Shown here in pieces: positions 34,178 to 35,065 of a stretch of 35,065 nucleotides of DNA (positions are counted from its first letter, which is position 1; each line of letters begins with the position of its first letter). Origin of the DNA: Verrucomicrobiota bacterium. GTDB taxonomy: Bacteria > Verrucomicrobiota > Kiritimatiellia > UBA8416 > SLMC01. The position numbers and the translations under genes are program-made. Location: the NCBI GenBank assembly GCA_030018915.1, contig JASEHE010000007.1, forward strand, positions 1 through 35,065. Direction: 5' to 3'. Under the pieces are notes generated by a model. The model was given only the letters and a program-made list of their open reading frames with translations, had not been told where the DNA came from and did no database searches.

Positions 34178-35065
34178 ATGAAGACATCGTGTGTTTTAGT
34201 TTCCGTCCTCGCCGTAGCAAGCGTGTGCATGGGGTTGGTTGGCTGCGAATGGAAAATGGCCGGAGACGACGGATTCAATTCGTGGAGCGATCGGTACAAA
34301 TGGGTCAATTTCAGCGGCACCTATCGAGGAGACAACGACCTTCTAGTCAAAAAGGCAAGTAAGTCCCGGGGAGGCGGCGGTGGCGGCGGTGACGATGACG
34401 GCGACAGGGTGACCATCAGGAATGAGCCGGACGGGGTGGCGCCGCCGTATACGGGCTCGCTGTCGGGGAATATGGAGCACCTTCCGGTTGTGCCTGGCTC
34501 GATTACCATCGTGTTTGGCTGGTCGCAGAGCGGAGCCTTCGGTTCGTTCACCGACGATGGCGAGGGAGTGCTGGATGGCTGGTTTAGGCTTTTCGGTCCG
34601 GATCCGCCCCTTCGGGGCAACGGCAGGATCATATACGACACCGGTGTTTGGACTCTCTCATTGGCCCAGCCCGGCTTAATGAACGAACAGCCCATCACGC
34701 TGAACTATCAATACACACTGACCAACATTGTTATTGTTGATAAAAAGCCGACGAATGATGTAGACATTGTAACAGCCGGCGGGTCCATCTATACGTTTCA
34801 GGTGTTTCAGAACGGCGAGGACCTGGAAATTCTCGACAACAACGGCTATCGCTATCATGGTGTTATGGCCGGCGTGAAAACAGCGGGCGGAGACGACACT
34901 GGAATGACATCCGGAGACGTCATCGCGCAATACGAGGCGCGGGGCGGCAAGAAAGCGAGCGTAACCATTGAGGGCACGTTCCGAGGGGTGTACACGGCGC
35001 CGGCGAATACAGGTCTTTCCGGCATCCTCAGGAATCGAGTGATTGAGGGCACATGGATGGAGGAT
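34178..35065 (+). CDS. Lipoprotein of unknown function, incomplete at the right edge
   Basis: The frame is open from ATG 34178 to the window end (296 codons) and so is missing from the ORF track. AAGGAG lies 11 nt upstream. The signal peptide ends in lipobox LVGC with Cys23 as the lipid site. After FNSWSDRYKWVNFSGTYRG comes a linker of seven glycines followed by DDDGD. The remainder is beta-rich, with repeating phrases such as DLEILDNNGYRYHGVMAG and VTIEGTFRGVYTAP, ending IEGTWMED. It reminds me of beta-rich lipoproteins common in Kiritimatiellota and Lentisphaerota genomes, but I cannot name a function. It is separated from operon 2 by hairpins and probably has its own promoter. Confidence 0.8.
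   Translation, partial: MKTSCVLVSVLAVASVCMGLVGCEWKMAGDDGFNSWSDRYKWVNFSGTYRGDNDLLVKKASKSRGGGGGGGDDDGDRVTIRNEPDGVAPPYTGSLSGNMEHLPVVPGSITIVFGWSQSGAFGSFTDDGEGVLDGWFRLFGPDPPLRGNGRIIYDTGVWTLSLAQPGLMNEQPITLNYQYTLTNIVIVDKKPTNDVDIVTAGGSIYTFQVFQNGEDLEILDNNGYRYHGVMAGVKTAGGDDTGMTSGDVIAQYEARGGKKASVTIEGTFRGVYTAPANTGLSGILRNRVIEGTWMED

Overview
The window is GC-rich and carries long secreted multidomain proteins (thrombospondin type 3, FG-GAP, LamG and NHL repeats), several lipoproteins, and a sigma-54 activator. This gene style fits the PVC group of bacteria, and I would guess Kiritimatiellota or a neighbour. That placement rests on gene style only, since no rRNA or other taxonomic marker is present. No tRNA, rRNA, CRISPR array or insertion sequence was seen.

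Left part (1-15137): core cell functions. A LysM lipoprotein on + meets, tail to tail, a minus-strand cluster. Read 5' to 3', that cluster is dnaE (replicative polymerase), a 1427-aa coiled-coil protein with two GYF_2-like domains, and a single-pass membrane coiled-coil protein. Divergent from dnaE lie a GmhA-like sugar isomerase, then a ZIP-family metal transporter coupled by a 4-bp overlap to a truncated MinD-type ATPase, then a lipoprotein amidase of the Amidase_3 family. The amidase converges on an 809-aa sigma-54-dependent activator with a helical repeat N-terminus, an AAA+ core with GAFTGA, and a winged-helix-like C-terminus.

Right part (15138-35065): a secreted-protein island. The activator has a near-consensus sigma-70 promoter. 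Divergent from it, a good sigma-54 -24/-12 promoter precedes operon 1: a small secreted coiled-coil protein, a 1960-aa M4 (thermolysin-like) protease with NHL repeats, and a second small coiled-coil protein. A second sigma-54-type promoter precedes operon 2: a third small coiled-coil protein with two copies of the module, then a 3370-aa protein with FG-GAP, LamG and TSP3 modules and a matrixin (M10A-like) metalloprotease in its interior. The two giants share a C-terminal module. A lipoprotein gene runs off the right edge.

The most interesting reading is a sigma-54-controlled regulon in which small exported coiled-coil proteins are paired with giant exported zinc proteases, next to a candidate dedicated activator. 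Two families of palindromic repeats are scattered through this island. Some copies form the ends of one coiled-coil gene, and one partial copy overlaps the first sigma-54 promoter.
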